Source: Methylobacterium sp. R2-1 (GTDB lineage: Bacteria > Pseudomonadota > Alphaproteobacteria > Rhizobiales > Beijerinckiaceae). Taken from it: a DNA stretch of 64,000 nucleotides. The translations under genes and the position numbers were made by a program. The notes beneath the pieces are model-generated. The model was not told the DNA's origin and did no database searches. It was given only the letters and a program-made list of their open reading frames with translations. Numbering within the stretch: the first letter of the stretch is position 1; the number at the start of each line of letters is the position of its first letter. The stretch spans positions 186,001 to 250,000 of the forward strand of contig NZ_JACHWM010000006.1 in the NCBI RefSeq assembly GCF_014191355.1, read 5' to 3'. Shown here piece by piece: positions 8,513-17,932 of this stretch.

Positions 8513-9239
8513 TGTTTTTGGAATTTCTCTGGGTCGGCGCGCGGCGCTGGCGCTCCTGGCCGGCTCGTTCCTGCTCCCCGCGCTGCCCGCCCTCGCACAG
8601 TCCGAAACGACCAAAAGAATCGGGATCATCGGGGCGGGCAATATCGGCGGCACGCTCGGCCGGCTCTGGATCAAGGCGGGCTACGAGGTCTTCTTCTCCT
8701 CCCGCCACCCGGAGGAACTGAAGGCCCTGGTGGAGGAACTCGGGCCCAAGGCGCGAGCCGGCACCCCGGCGGAGGCGATTGCCTTCGGCAATGCCGTGCT
8801 GATCGCGGTGCCCTACAAGGCCTATCCGGAACTCGGGCGTGAGAACGCCGCGGCGCTCAAGAACAAGGTGGTGATCGATGCCGGCAACGCGGTGAAGGCC
8901 CGCGACGGGGCGGTCGCCGACGAGGTCGAGCGCGACGGCATCGGTGCGGTCTCGGCCAAGTATCTGGCCGGCGCTCGCGTGGTGCGCGCCTTCAATGCAG
9001 CCAACTACAAGATCTTCCAGAAGAACGCCGGCCGGCCCGAGCCGCGCATGGCGGTGCCGATCGCCGGCAACGACCCGAAGGCGCTGGAGACCGCCCGCAC
9101 CCTGGTCTCGGATGCGGGCTTCGACCCCGTGGTGGTCGGCGAATTGAAGGCGGCGGACACCTTCGCCATGGGCTCGCCCGGTTTCGGGCACGACCTCTCG
9201 GCGCCGGAGCTGAAGCAGAAGCTCGGAGTGAAGCCTTGA
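8502..9239 (+). CDS. NADP-dependent oxidoreductase, F420-dependent NADP reductase-like, exported
   Basis: A 245-aa protein. It starts with a hydrophobic signal-like stretch (LGRRAALALLAGSFLLPALPALAQS), then a Rossmann fold with GIIGAGNIGGTLG (about 38-50). The YKAYPEL region and the AFNAANYKIF segment are typical of the coenzyme F420-dependent NADP oxidoreductase/prephenate dehydrogenase-like group (pyrroline-5-carboxylate reductase-like N-domain). The ATG lies inside the 3' end of the reductase gene in another frame, so translation is probably coupled. GRR near the start makes a Tat signal possible, which would put both redox proteins in the periplasm. The start of the next gene overlaps this stop. 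Confidence 0.78.
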   Translation: MRSDVFGISLGRRAALALLAGSFLLPALPALAQSETTKRIGIIGAGNIGGTLGRLWIKAGYEVFFSSRHPEELKALVEELGPKARAGTPAEAIAFGNAVLIAVPYKAYPELGRENAAALKNKVVIDAGNAVKARDGAVADEVERDGIGAVSAKYLAGARVVRAFNAANYKIFQKNAGRPEPRMAVPIAGNDPKALETARTLVSDAGFDPVVVGELKAADTFAMGSPGFGHDLSAPELKQKLGVKP

Positions 9240-10603
9240 GCGAGGCTCGAGGCTCTTCGTCGGGCTCCTCGCTCTCCGACCGCCTCGCCCGCCTCATCGA
9301 TGTGCGGTCGGGCGAGGGCCCGGCGCTCGCGTGGTCCTGGGCCTATATCTTCGCCCTGCTCGCGAGCTACTACGTGCTGCGCCCGATCCGCGACCAGATG
9401 GGCGTGGCGGGCGGTCTTGAGAACCTGCCCTGGCTGTTCCTGGCGACCCTCGTCGGCATGCTGGCGCTGAACCTGCCCTTCGCGTGGCTGGTCAAGCGCC
9501 TGCCGCGGGCGCGGTTCGTGCCCCTCACCTACCGCTTCTTCATCCTCAACATCCTGATCTTTGCCGGCCTCATCGCGGTGGCCGAGGGCGAGACCGCGGT
9601 CTGGGTCGGGCGAGCCTTCTTCGTCTGGCTCTCGATCTTCAACCTGTTCGTGGTCTCGATCTTCTGGGCCACGGTGGTGGACGTGTTCTCGACCGAGCAG
9701 GGCAAGCGCCTGTTCGGCTTCATCGCCGCGGGCGCGACGCTGGGCGCCATCTGCGGCTCGTCGGTGACCGCGACGCTGGCCCGCGACGTGCCGACCTGGG
9801 CGCTGCTCATCGCCGCCGCCGTACTCCTGGAGGCGGCGGTCTTCGCCATGCGGGGCCTCGCCCGCCTGATCGGGCGCCTCCACGAGGTGCCGGAAGAATC
9901 GCGGGCGGGCGAAGTCATCGGCGGCGATGTGTGGGCCGGCATCCGGCGCACCGTCGCCTCGCCCTACCTCCTCAACATCGCAGGGTTCCTGGCGCTGTTC
10001 TCGATCACCGCGACCTTCCTGTATTTCGAGCAGGCCGGGATCGCCAAGCGCAGCTTCCCCGATCGGGGCGCGCAGACCGCCTTCTTCGCCAGCGTCGACC
10101 TCGCCGTGAACGTCCTGACGCTCGGCGTGCAGCTCTTCCTGACCGGCCGCATCACGCGCTGGCTCGGCGTTGGCGTGACGTTGGCGCTGCTGCCGGCGGC
10201 GAGCATCGTCGGTTTCGCGGCGCTGGCGCTCTCGCCGAGCGTCGCCTCGGTGGTGGTGATCTACGTGCTGCGCCGGGCCGGCAACTTCGCCATTGCCCGG
10301 CCGGTGCGCGAGGTGCTGTTCACGGTGGTGCCGCGCGAGGATCGCTACAAGGCCAAGAGCTTCATCGACACGGTGGTCTACCGCCTCGGCGATCAGGTCG
10401 GCGCGTGGTCCTATACCGGCCTCGCCGCGCTCGGCTTCGGCGGCCACGCTGCGGCCGTGGTGGCCGTGCCGCTCTCGGCCGCTTGGCTCCTCAACGCGCT
10501 CTGGCTCGGTCGGGCGCAGGTGCGGCGGCAAGAAGCGGCACAAGCGCAAGAAGCGGCACAAGCGGACGACAATTCGGCGCCGGTGCCGACAAGCGCGGGC
10601 TGA
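9236..10603 (+). CDS. ATP/ADP-translocase-like or MFS membrane transporter
   Basis: A 455-aa integral membrane protein with about 12 hydrophobic helices. The opening (RLIDVRSGEGPALAWSWAYIF then SYYVLRPIRDQMG) matches proteobacterial relatives of the nucleotide transporters (NTT/TlcC) that are annotated as MFS. The C-terminus is soluble and Ala/Gln-rich, with two imperfect copies of QEAAQA. The start is TTG overlapping the previous TGA, which implies coupling to the upstream redox genes. The transported compound is unknown; free-living bacteria keep members whose role is unclear. Confidence 0.8.
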   Translation: MSEARGSSSGSSLSDRLARLIDVRSGEGPALAWSWAYIFALLASYYVLRPIRDQMGVAGGLENLPWLFLATLVGMLALNLPFAWLVKRLPRARFVPLTYRFFILNILIFAGLIAVAEGETAVWVGRAFFVWLSIFNLFVVSIFWATVVDVFSTEQGKRLFGFIAAGATLGAICGSSVTATLARDVPTWALLIAAAVLLEAAVFAMRGLARLIGRLHEVPEESRAGEVIGGDVWAGIRRTVASPYLLNIAGFLALFSITATFLYFEQAGIAKRSFPDRGAQTAFFASVDLAVNVLTLGVQLFLTGRITRWLGVGVTLALLPAASIVGFAALALSPSVASVVVIYVLRRAGNFAIARPVREVLFTVVPREDRYKAKSFIDTVVYRLGDQVGAWSYTGLAALGFGGHAAAVVAVPLSAAWLLNALWLGRAQVRRQEAAQAQEAAQADDNSAPVPTSAG

Positions 10604-10822
10604 GGCACCGTGTTGCAGAGGTTGATTCCAGGCTAGCCTTATTTTTCGTCGGGCGGACCGAGTACCCTCGACGGCCGGGGACAGGCGGCGATGCGGCATC
10701 GCAGCACGCGTGTGTTTCCGGGGGTAATCGGACATAGAACAGAAACAGTGATCGTGCGGTATCCGTAAGGAAACGCCCGTGCCGTTCTCCGGAAGGCTCG
10801 CCGGAAAGAACCCCGGAGACCC

Positions 10823-13800
10823 ATGGGACTCGTCCAGTACGCCCTCAAGTTCCGCATCACGACCTACGTCCTCGCCGTGCTGATGATGCTCGGTGGGGCC
10901 GGCGCCATCGTCGTGACCCCGAAGGACGTGCTGCCCGCCGTCGACATCCCCGTCGTCGTCGTGGTCTGGACCTATACGGGCCTGTCCGCGCCGGAGATGG
11001 AAAAGCGGATCACGACCTATTCCGAGTTCGGAATCTCCAACAACGTTAACAACATCGCCCGGATGGAATCGACGAGCCTGCAGGGCACGTCGGTGATGAA
11101 GATCTATTTCGACCAGAGCGTCAGCATCGATCTGGCCATCGCCCAGGTCGTCTCCTCCACGAACTCGATCCGCGCGCTGATGCCGCCGGGCGTGCAGCCG
11201 CCGGTCATCGTGCGCTTCTCGGCCTCCTCGGTGCCGGTGATCCAGCTCGCGCTGACCTCGGCCAAGGACAGCCTCAACAAGGTCTACGACTACGCCCAGT
11301 ACCGCATCCGCCAGCGCCTGACCCAGGTGCCGGGCTCGACGCTCCCCTCCCCCTTCGGCGGCGCTCCGCGCCAGGTCATGGTCGATCTCGACCTGCACGC
11401 GCTCCAGGCGCTCGGGATGACACCGCTGGAGGTCACCAACGCGGTCACCTCGCAGAACCTGACGATTCCCTCGGGGCTGACCAAGATCGGCGAGCAGCAA
11501 TACCCGGTGCAGATGAACGCGACGCCGGACGCGATTGCGGCCTTGAACGAGATCCCGATCAAGGTGGTCAACGGCCAGCCGGTGCTGGTGCGCGATGTCG
11601 CCTATGTCCGCGACGGCGGCCCGCCGCAGGTCAACGTGGTGAGGGCCGACGGACAGGCCTCAGTGCTGATGCGGGTTCTGAAGAACGGCACCGCCTCGAC
11701 GCTGGATGTGGTCAACAACGTCAAGGCGGCGCTCCCCGACATCCGCGCGGCGGCGCCCGAGGGCATGGAGATCAAGCCGCTCTTCGACCAGTCGGTCTTC
11801 GTCTCGAACGCGATCGAGGGGGTGTGGCACGAGGCCGTCATCGCCGCCGCACTGACGGGCCTCACGATCCTGCTGTTCCTCGGCTCGTGGCGCTCGACCC
11901 TGATCGTGCTCGTCTCGATCCCGCTCTGCCTCATGACCTCGTTGGCGCTGCTCGCCGCGCTCGGCCACACCATCAACGTGATGACGCTGGGCGGGCTGGC
12001 GCTCGCGGTCGGCATCCTCGTCGACGACGTGACGGTGGCGATCGAGAACACCTATCGCCTGTTCGAGGAGGGCAAACCGTTCCGCAACGCCGTGGTCGAG
12101 GGCGCGGCGGGCATCGCCAAGCCGGCGCTGATCTCGACGCTCTCGATCTGCGCCGCCTTCGTCTCGGTCTTCGCGCTCACGGACACCCCGAAATTCCTGT
12201 TCACGCCGCAGGCGCTCGCGGTCGTGTTCGCGATGCTGACCTCATACCTCCTCACCCGCACCCTGGTGCCGGTGCTGATCGACGTGCTGGTGGCCCGCGA
12301 ATACCTCCAGCACCACGGCGGTGAGGGCGAGGCCCCGCGCCGGGGCCGGATCGAGCGGGCCCTGGCTTGGCCGCTTTCCCCCGTCTTCCGGCTGGCCGGC
12401 GCCTTCCGCCGGGGCTTCGAGGCGCGGTTCGAGCGCTTCCACCGCGGCTATGTCGGGCTGCTGCACGCGGTTCTGCGCCACCCGATCGCGACGGTCAGCG
12501 TGGTCGCCCTGCTGTTTGCCGGCACCGGCGGGCTCTTCGTCTTCACGGGCCAGGACTACTTCCCGCAGGTCGAATCGAGCCAGATGACCCTGCATCTGCG
12601 CACCCGCCCCGGCATGCGCATCGAGACCGCCGAGCAGGTCTTCGCCGAGGCCGAGACCGTGGTGCGCGAGGTGATCCCCGAGGGCGAGATCGACCAGATC
12701 CTCGACAACATCGGCATCCCGTCGAACAACTACAACTTCGCCTTCTCCGACGGCTCCTTCGTTTCCTACAACGACGGGCAGATGCTGATCGATCTGAAGG
12801 ACGAGCACGGTCCGGTCGCCGAGTATCAGCGGCGCCTGCGCGAACGCCTGCGCGAGCGCTTTCCCGACATGATCGTTTATTTCCAGCCCTCCGACATCAT
12901 CACGCAGATCCTCAATTTCGGCGTCATCGCCCAGATCGACGTGCAGGTCTCGGGGCGCAACACGGTGAAGGATCTCGAGGTCGCCCGGCGCATCGAGGCA
13001 CGGCTGAAGGAGACGCCGGGTCTCGTCGACGTGCACCTGCACCAGATCGTCGACACGCCGCAATTCTTCGTCGATGTCGACCGGCGGCTGGCCTCCGAAC
13101 TCGGCCTGACGCAGCAGCAGGTGGCGCAGAGCCTCAACGTGTCCCTGTCGGGCTCCTTCCAAGTGAACCCGAACTTCTGGACCGACCCGAAGACCGGCAT
13201 TCCCTATCAGCTCTGGGTCCAGACGCCGGAATACCGCAACGCCTCGCTCACCGCGCTGCAGAACACCCCGCTCTTCGCTCGCGCCAGCGCCACCGGCAAC
13301 GGCCCCGGCGCGCTGACGCTGCTGTCGAGCGTCGCGACGATCACCCGCCAGCCGACGCAGACGGTGATCAACCACGTCAACACGCAGCCGACCTTCAACG
13401 TCTACGCCGCCGTGCAGGATCGCGACCTGGGCTCGATCGCCCGCGACATCGACCGGATCGTCCAGGAGGAGCAGCAGGCCCTGCCGGCACCCGACAAGAT
13501 CAGCGTGCGCGGGCAGATCGAGAACATGCGGGCCGCCTTCTTCCGGCTGGAGGTGGGTCTCGGCATCGCGCTGATCGCGGTCTACCTCCTGATGGCGGTG
13601 AACTATCAGAGCTGGGGCGATCCCTTCGTGGTGCTGGCAGCCCTCCCCGTCGCCTTCTGCGGCATCGTCGCGAGCCTGTTCATCACGAACACCGCCTTCT
13701 CGATTCCCTCTCTGTTCGGGGCCATCATGTCGGTGGGCATCGCGAGCGCCAACTCGATCCTGCTCGTCACCTTTGCCAAGGAGCACCGGGAGGCCACCGG

Positions 13801-14056
13801 CTGCTCGGCGCGTGAGGCGGCGATCGCCGCGGGCGAGACGCGTTTGCGGCCGGTGCTGATGACCGCGAGCGCGATGTTCCTCGGCCTCGTGCCGATGGCG
13901 CTCGGCACCGGCGAGGGCGGCGAGCAGAATGCGGCGCTCGCCCGCGCGGTGATGGGCGGCATCGCACTCGGCACGCCCTCGACGCTGCTGTTCGTACCGT
14001 TCCTCTACAGCCTGCTGCGGCGGGGCGAGGCCAAGCCGCTCGAGGATTACGTCTGA
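10823..14056 (+). CDS. RND-family efflux pump inner-membrane permease
   Basis: A 1077-aa AcrB/HAE1-type permease. An N-terminal helix (KFRITTYVLAVLMMLGGAGAIV) is followed by the first large periplasmic loop, helices 2-6 with the proton-relay segment containing LAVGILVDDVTVAIENT (paired aspartates), the second periplasmic loop, and the last six helices ending LLFVPFLYSLLRRGEA. It would use proton flux to expel compounds through a tripartite channel. The membrane-fusion partner starts 31 bp downstream, whereas in many RND operons the adaptor comes first. No outer-membrane channel gene follows, so a channel encoded elsewhere would be needed. Substrates unknown. Confidence 0.92.
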   Translation: MGLVQYALKFRITTYVLAVLMMLGGAGAIVVTPKDVLPAVDIPVVVVVWTYTGLSAPEMEKRITTYSEFGISNNVNNIARMESTSLQGTSVMKIYFDQSVSIDLAIAQVVSSTNSIRALMPPGVQPPVIVRFSASSVPVIQLALTSAKDSLNKVYDYAQYRIRQRLTQVPGSTLPSPFGGAPRQVMVDLDLHALQALGMTPLEVTNAVTSQNLTIPSGLTKIGEQQYPVQMNATPDAIAALNEIPIKVVNGQPVLVRDVAYVRDGGPPQVNVVRADGQASVLMRVLKNGTASTLDVVNNVKAALPDIRAAAPEGMEIKPLFDQSVFVSNAIEGVWHEAVIAAALTGLTILLFLGSWRSTLIVLVSIPLCLMTSLALLAALGHTINVMTLGGLALAVGILVDDVTVAIENTYRLFEEGKPFRNAVVEGAAGIAKPALISTLSICAAFVSVFALTDTPKFLFTPQALAVVFAMLTSYLLTRTLVPVLIDVLVAREYLQHHGGEGEAPRRGRIERALAWPLSPVFRLAGAFRRGFEARFERFHRGYVGLLHAVLRHPIATVSVVALLFAGTGGLFVFTGQDYFPQVESSQMTLHLRTRPGMRIETAEQVFAEAETVVREVIPEGEIDQILDNIGIPSNNYNFAFSDGSFVSYNDGQMLIDLKDEHGPVAEYQRRLRERLRERFPDMIVYFQPSDIITQILNFGVIAQIDVQVSGRNTVKDLEVARRIEARLKETPGLVDVHLHQIVDTPQFFVDVDRRLASELGLTQQQVAQSLNVSLSGSFQVNPNFWTDPKTGIPYQLWVQTPEYRNASLTALQNTPLFARASATGNGPGALTLLSSVATITRQPTQTVINHVNTQPTFNVYAAVQDRDLGSIARDIDRIVQEEQQALPAPDKISVRGQIENMRAAFFRLEVGLGIALIAVYLLMAVNYQSWGDPFVVLAALPVAFCGIVASLFITNTAFSIPSLFGAIMSVGIASANSILLVTFAKEHREATGCSAREAAIAAGETRLRPVLMTASAMFLGLVPMALGTGEGGEQNAALARAVMGGIALGTPSTLLFVPFLYSLLRRGEAKPLEDYV

Positions 14057-14087
14057 TGCCAGTCCGCAATGTGCGAAGGATTGTCCC

Positions 14088-15371
14088 GTGAGCCAGCCCA
14101 ACCGGACAGGGGACGATCGGGAAATCCCGCCGCCGGGCAAGGGCGGCTTCGTGCTGGCCGGGCTGATCGCACTGGGCCTCCTGGCTTACGGCGGCTACGG
14201 CCACTGGCAGCGGGCAGCCCGGGCCGAGGCGGTGCGCGCCCGGCAGATCGAGTTCGTGCCCAAGGTCCGCACCGAGGAGGCCAAACGCCTCGACGGTCCG
14301 ATCGAGCTGACCCTGCCGGGCCAGACCGAACCCTTCGCCACCGCACGGATCTACGCCCGCGCTACCGGCTACATCGCCGAGCGGCACGTCGATCTCGGCT
14401 CGCGGGTGAAGAAGGGCGACGTGCTCCTGCGCATCGCCGCCCCCGATCTCGACCAGCAGCTCGTCCAGGCCGAGGCGCAGCTCGGTCAGCTCGAGGCGCA
14501 GCTCCTGCGGGCCAAGGCCATGGTCGATCAGGCCAAAGCCAATGTGAGCCTCGCCCAGGTCACGAACTCGCGCACCTCGACGCTGGCCGGCCAGGGCTGG
14601 GCCTCGAAGCAGACTGCCGACAACACCCAGGCCGGCGTGCTCTCGCAAGCCGCCAATCTTGCCTCGGCGGAGGCCGACGTGAAGGTGGCGCAGGCCAATA
14701 TCAAGGCGCAGCAGGCGACCGTAGGCCGCCTCAAGGCGCTGACCGGCTTCGAGATCGTCACCGCGCCCTTCGACGGAGTCGTGACGACCCGCAACGTCGA
14801 TGTCGGCGACCTCGTCCAGGCCGATGCGGGCTCGGGCACGCCGCTCCTGTCGATGGACCGGGACGACGTGCTGCGCATCTCGGTCAACGTGCCGCAGAAC
14901 GCGGCGGTCGGTGTGCGGCCGGGCATCTCCGCCCAGATCAAGGTGCCGCAGATGCCCGACCGCAGCTTCTCCGGCGAGGTCGAGCGCAGTTCGGTCGCGC
15001 TCCTCGCCTCCTCGCGCACGCTCACGACGCAGGTCGATGTGCCCAATCCCGACCGTACCCTGCGGCCCGGCCTTTACGTCTACGTGACGCTGGCGATCCC
15101 GCGCACCGGCGGAACCACGGTGGCGGTGCCGGCCGAAGCCCTGGTGTTCAACCAATCCGGCACCCGCGTCGCGGTCGCCCGCGAGGACGACCGCGTCACC
15201 TGGACGGATGTCCATATCGCCCGCGACAAGGGCACGGTGGTCGAGGTCGACAAGGGTCTCTCGGGCGGCGAGCGCCTCGTGCTGAGCCCCCCGGCGGATC
15301 TCAAGGATGGTGGACGCATCGCCCCCCAGCAGCCGAAATCCGACAAGCCGATGCAGGCCGCGCAGCGATAG
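14088..15371 (+). CDS. RND efflux periplasmic adaptor (membrane fusion protein)
   Basis: A 427-aa HlyD/AcrA-type adaptor. A single N-terminal membrane anchor (FVLAGLIALGLLAYGGYGHW) is followed by a lipoyl half-motif (ATGYIAERHVDLGSRVKKGDVLL), a long Gln/Ala-rich coiled-coil hairpin (about 120-215), the second lipoyl half, and beta-barrel and membrane-proximal domains ending in GERLVLSPPADLKDGGRI. It should link the permease to an outer-membrane channel. The start is GTG, 31 bp after the permease stop. A strong hairpin 31 bp past its stop (15403-15446) probably ends the transcript. Confidence 0.92.
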   Translation: MSQPNRTGDDREIPPPGKGGFVLAGLIALGLLAYGGYGHWQRAARAEAVRARQIEFVPKVRTEEAKRLDGPIELTLPGQTEPFATARIYARATGYIAERHVDLGSRVKKGDVLLRIAAPDLDQQLVQAEAQLGQLEAQLLRAKAMVDQAKANVSLAQVTNSRTSTLAGQGWASKQTADNTQAGVLSQAANLASAEADVKVAQANIKAQQATVGRLKALTGFEIVTAPFDGVVTTRNVDVGDLVQADAGSGTPLLSMDRDDVLRISVNVPQNAAVGVRPGISAQIKVPQMPDRSFSGEVERSSVALLASSRTLTTQVDVPNPDRTLRPGLYVYVTLAIPRTGGTTVAVPAEALVFNQSGTRVAVAREDDRVTWTDVHIARDKGTVVEVDKGLSGGERLVLSPPADLKDGGRIAPQQPKSDKPMQAAQR

Positions 15372-15402
15372 GGCTTTCGCGCAGCGCTGATCCCATCCCC
15401 GT

Positions 15403-15446
15403 CCTCATCCTTCGAGGCCCGCTGGCGCGGGCACCTCAGGATGAGG
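15403..15446. repeat. Palindromic intergenic repeat / probable terminator
   Basis: CCTCATCC...GAGGCCCGC and GCGGGC...GGATGAGG form a near-perfect inverted repeat around TGGC. Similar GATGAGG palindromes are common dispersed intergenic repeats in Hyphomicrobiales. Its place after the efflux operon suggests it also works as a transcription end. Confidence 0.75.
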
Positions 15447-15551
15447 GGGATCGGTGGCTTCACGTCCGTTGGCCTTATCGACAGGTTGCGCGGACGGCCC
15501 CGCCCGGCTCACATCCCGTCCGGAAACGCGTCCCACGAGAAGGCTTCAGCC

Positions 15552-16163
15552 ATGAGCGACCTCAAGACCGATCTCAAAACGCTTCGCAGCCTGTCCGGCC
15601 TGCCGCCGGAGCCCGCCGCCCTCTCGGGCTCGGCGCTGGTGATGATCGACCTGCAGAACACCTACCGCGAGGGCGTGATGCGACTGGAGGGCGTCGAGCC
15701 GGCGATCCGCGAGGCGCAGGCGCTTCTGGAGCGGGCGCGCAAAGCCGGGATCCCGGTCTTCCACGTGCGCCACGATGCCGGGCCGGGCTCGCCCTACGAC
15801 GTCACCGCCGCCATCGGCCAGATCAGCGACGAGGTCGCTCCGCGCGACGGCGAGGCGGTCATCACCAAGGCCTATCCGAGTTCCTTCGTCGGCACCGACC
15901 TGCAGGCGCAGCTAGAGGCGGCGGGCGTCAAGGACGTGATCCTGGCCGGCTTCATGACGCATATGTGCGTGAATTCGACCGCGCGGAGCGCCTTCAACCT
16001 CGGTTTCCGCCCGACCGTGGTGGCCTCGGCCACCGCCACCCGCGCCTTGCCGGGGCCGGACGGCGCGACCGTTCCGGCGGCCGCCGTCCAGGCCGCGAGC
16101 CTCGCCGCCTTGGGCGATCTGTTCGCGGTGGTGGCGCCGGATGCGGCGGCGATCCGGGAGTAG
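15552..16163 (+). CDS. Isochorismatase-family cysteine hydrolase
   Basis: A 203-aa cytosolic protein of the isochorismatase-like fold. The triad is visible as D33 in VMIDLQN, K106 in VITKAYPS and C139 in THMCVNST, with the cis-peptide region just before the cysteine. Members hydrolyse amides or vinyl ethers (nicotinamide, N-carbamoyl compounds, isochorismate); nothing here picks one. GAGAAGG upstream supports the ATG at 15552. It is bounded by a palindromic repeat on the left and by a 46-bp repeat plus a long hairpin on the right, so it is likely a single-gene unit. Confidence 0.88.
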   Translation: MSDLKTDLKTLRSLSGLPPEPAALSGSALVMIDLQNTYREGVMRLEGVEPAIREAQALLERARKAGIPVFHVRHDAGPGSPYDVTAAIGQISDEVAPRDGEAVITKAYPSSFVGTDLQAQLEAAGVKDVILAGFMTHMCVNSTARSAFNLGFRPTVVASATATRALPGPDGATVPAAAVQAASLAALGDLFAVVAPDAAAIRE

Positions 16164-16164
16164 A

Positions 16165-16210
16165 GCATCATCCCGAAAGGTGGATCGCGGCTTTCGGAAA
16201 AAGATGATGC
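16165..16210. repeat. 46-bp dispersed repeat, copy 1
   Basis: Runs from GCATCATCCCGAAAGG to CTTTCGGAAAAAGATGATGC. It has dyad ends (GCATCATC / GATGATGC) and an inner CCGAAAG/CTTTCGG pair. A second copy, about 85 percent identical, lies at 22301-22346. Both are intergenic. Confidence 0.85.
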
Positions 16211-16220
16211 AAGAACAAGA

Positions 16221-16267
16221 GCCGAGCGCATGGTCCTGGATTCGGCTTCCAGGACCATGCGCTCGGC
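16221..16267. terminator. Long perfect hairpin, probably a bidirectional terminator
   Basis: Two 20-bp arms (16221-16240 and 16248-16267) pair without a mismatch around a 7-nt loop TTCGGCT. The hairpin lies between two convergent genes, an isochorismatase on the plus strand and a small gene on the minus strand, and could end both transcripts. Confidence 0.75.
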
Positions 16268-16270
16268 GGT

Positions 16271-16498
16271 TCAGGCCGCGCGGGCGCGAGGCTGTGCGGC
16301 CTCGTCGGTCGGCTGCTGCCCGAACATCCGCTGGTAGAGAGCGGCGGGGCTGTGGCTGCGGCCTTCCGAGTCCACGATGCGGACATCGTTCATGCCGGAG
16401 GTGGTCAGCGACAGACCCTGCTCCAGGGCGCTCAGCAGTGAGCCGTGCTGCCAGGAATAGACGCGCGAAGCGGTGCCGGCGCTGACGGTGAAGCTCAC
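16271..16498 (-). CDS. Small hypothetical protein
   Basis: A 75-aa frame with ATG start and balanced composition, ending 3 bp before the hairpin at 16221-16267. Residues include YSWQHGSLLSALEQGL and SHSPAALYQRMFG; no known domain is recognised and there is no signal or membrane segment. A good start, the hairpin after its stop and the absence of a better frame on either strand support it as a gene. Confidence 0.5.
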   Translation of the reverse strand: MSFTVSAGTASRVYSWQHGSLLSALEQGLSLTTSGMNDVRIVDSEGRSHSPAALYQRMFGQQPTDEAAQPRARAA

Positions 16499-16813
16499 GA
16501 GGCGACATTCCCAATGTTGAGGCCGGCTGGCAACGGAGCCGCCGGATGCGATGAAAGAAGAGGCAGCCCGGATCCGGGTTCCTAAAACTTGAGCTTTAAT
16601 AGTGGCTCTTGGTTGACGAAGTCTTTGCGGAACCAGCCCCTTTCAGTGGCGGAACCGCGGGCGCCCGGTGGCGGTATGATGGCAGCGGCGCCATTCGCGC
16701 CTCGCAGGGTGCCCGGCCGGTCCGCCGCATTGCCGGGGAGCGCCGGGCTCCTCAAGACGGGGACGAGCGGTCTCTCAGGGCCGTTTCCCGACAGCCACAG
16801 CGGAGTGACGGAA

Positions 16814-17848
16814 ATGGAATACCGGCAGTTCGGACGCTCGGGCCTCAAGGTGCCGGTGCTCAGCCTCGGCACCGCCACCTTCGGCGGCACGGACGCGTTC
16901 TTCCAGAATTGGGGCAGCACCGGCGTGGCCGAGGCGAGCCGCCTGATCGATCTCTGCCTGGATGCGGGCGTCAACTTCCTCGACACCGCCGACCTCTATT
17001 CGAGCGGCGACTCGGAAAAGATCCTCGGCGAGGCCATCAAGGGCCGCCGCGACAGGCTCCTGATCTCCACCAAGGCGTCTTTCCGGGTCGGCGAGGACGT
17101 GAACGCGGTGGGCTCGTCGCGCCACCATCTGATCCGCGCCTGCGAGGCCAGCCTGAAGCGGCTCCAGACCGACCACATCGACGTCTACTTCATGCACGGC
17201 TTCGACGCGCTGACGCCCGTCGAGGAGACCCTGCGGGCCCTCGACGATCTCACCCGTTCGGGCAAGATCGGCTATATCGGCGCCTCGAACTTTTCCGGCT
17301 GGCAGTTGATGAAGGCGCTGGCGACCTCGGAGAAGTACGGGCTCGCCCGCTACGTCGTCTATCAGGGCTACTACTCGCTGATCGGCCGCCACTACGAGTG
17401 GGAGCTGATGCCGCTCGGACTCGACCAGGGCGTCGGCCTGATGGTGTGGAGCCCGCTCGGCTGGGGCCGGCTCACCGGCAAGATCCGGCGGGGGCAGGCG
17501 GCCTCGGGCGGGCGCCTCGCCACGTCGGGCGGCGCGGAGGGCGGTCCCACGGTCTCCGACGATTACCTCTACGACGTGGTGGACGCCCTCGACGCGGTCG
17601 CCGCCGAGACCGGCAAGACCGTGCCGCAGGTGGCGCTGAACTGGCTGCTCAGCCGCCCGCCCGTGTGCAACATCGTCATCGGCGCCCGCAACGAGGAGCA
17701 GTTGAAGCAGAACCTCGGCGCTGTCGGGTGGTCGCTGACGTCCGACCAGATCGCCCGCCTCGACGCGGCGAGCCGGGAAAACCCGATCTATCCCTACTGG
17801 CACCAGATCGGCTTCGATGAGCGCAACCCGAAGCCGACAGCTTGGTGA
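16814..17848 (+). CDS. Aldo/keto reductase
   Basis: A 344-aa cytosolic aldo/keto reductase. EYRQFGRSGLKVPVLSLGTATFGG opens the barrel, NFLDTADLYSSG holds the catalytic Asp and Tyr, LLISTKASF the Lys, and DHIDVYFMHGFD the His. The pattern GLMVWSPLGWGRLTGK and the cofactor segment NIVIGARNEEQL (about 305-320) fit the NADPH-dependent AKR11/12-like subgroup. The ATG at 16814 matches the usual start of the family; the open frame reaches back to 16589, but that part is low quality. A hairpin of the GGGGAGAGGGG type follows at 17868-17896. Confidence 0.9.
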   Translation: MEYRQFGRSGLKVPVLSLGTATFGGTDAFFQNWGSTGVAEASRLIDLCLDAGVNFLDTADLYSSGDSEKILGEAIKGRRDRLLISTKASFRVGEDVNAVGSSRHHLIRACEASLKRLQTDHIDVYFMHGFDALTPVEETLRALDDLTRSGKIGYIGASNFSGWQLMKALATSEKYGLARYVVYQGYYSLIGRHYEWELMPLGLDQGVGLMVWSPLGWGRLTGKIRRGQAASGGRLATSGGAEGGPTVSDDYLYDVVDALDAVAAETGKTVPQVALNWLLSRPPVCNIVIGARNEEQLKQNLGAVGWSLTSDQIARLDAASRENPIYPYWHQIGFDERNPKPTAW

Positions 17849-17867
17849 GGCGGGACGGCCCTGCAGG

Positions 17868-17896
17868 TCCCTCTCTCCGCCTGTGGGGAGAGGGGA
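17868..17896. terminator. Hairpin after the aldo/keto reductase, repeat family with 19346-19373
   Basis: CCCTCTC and GTGGGGAGAGGGG form an imperfect stem. The second half, TGGGGAGAGGGGA, recurs at 19361-19373 beyond the ABC importer. It probably marks transcript ends and is also a small dispersed repeat. Confidence 0.55.
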
Positions 17897-17932
17897 TGCA
17901 GGCTCGACCGAGGGGCTCCTTCGGCGACCGTT

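Noticed and set aside
9005-11500. 831-aa minus-strand open frame over the transporter and RND genes
   Set aside because: Composition is typical of antisense of GC-rich genes (His/Asp/Arg/Gly-rich) and it lies opposite two well-supported genes.
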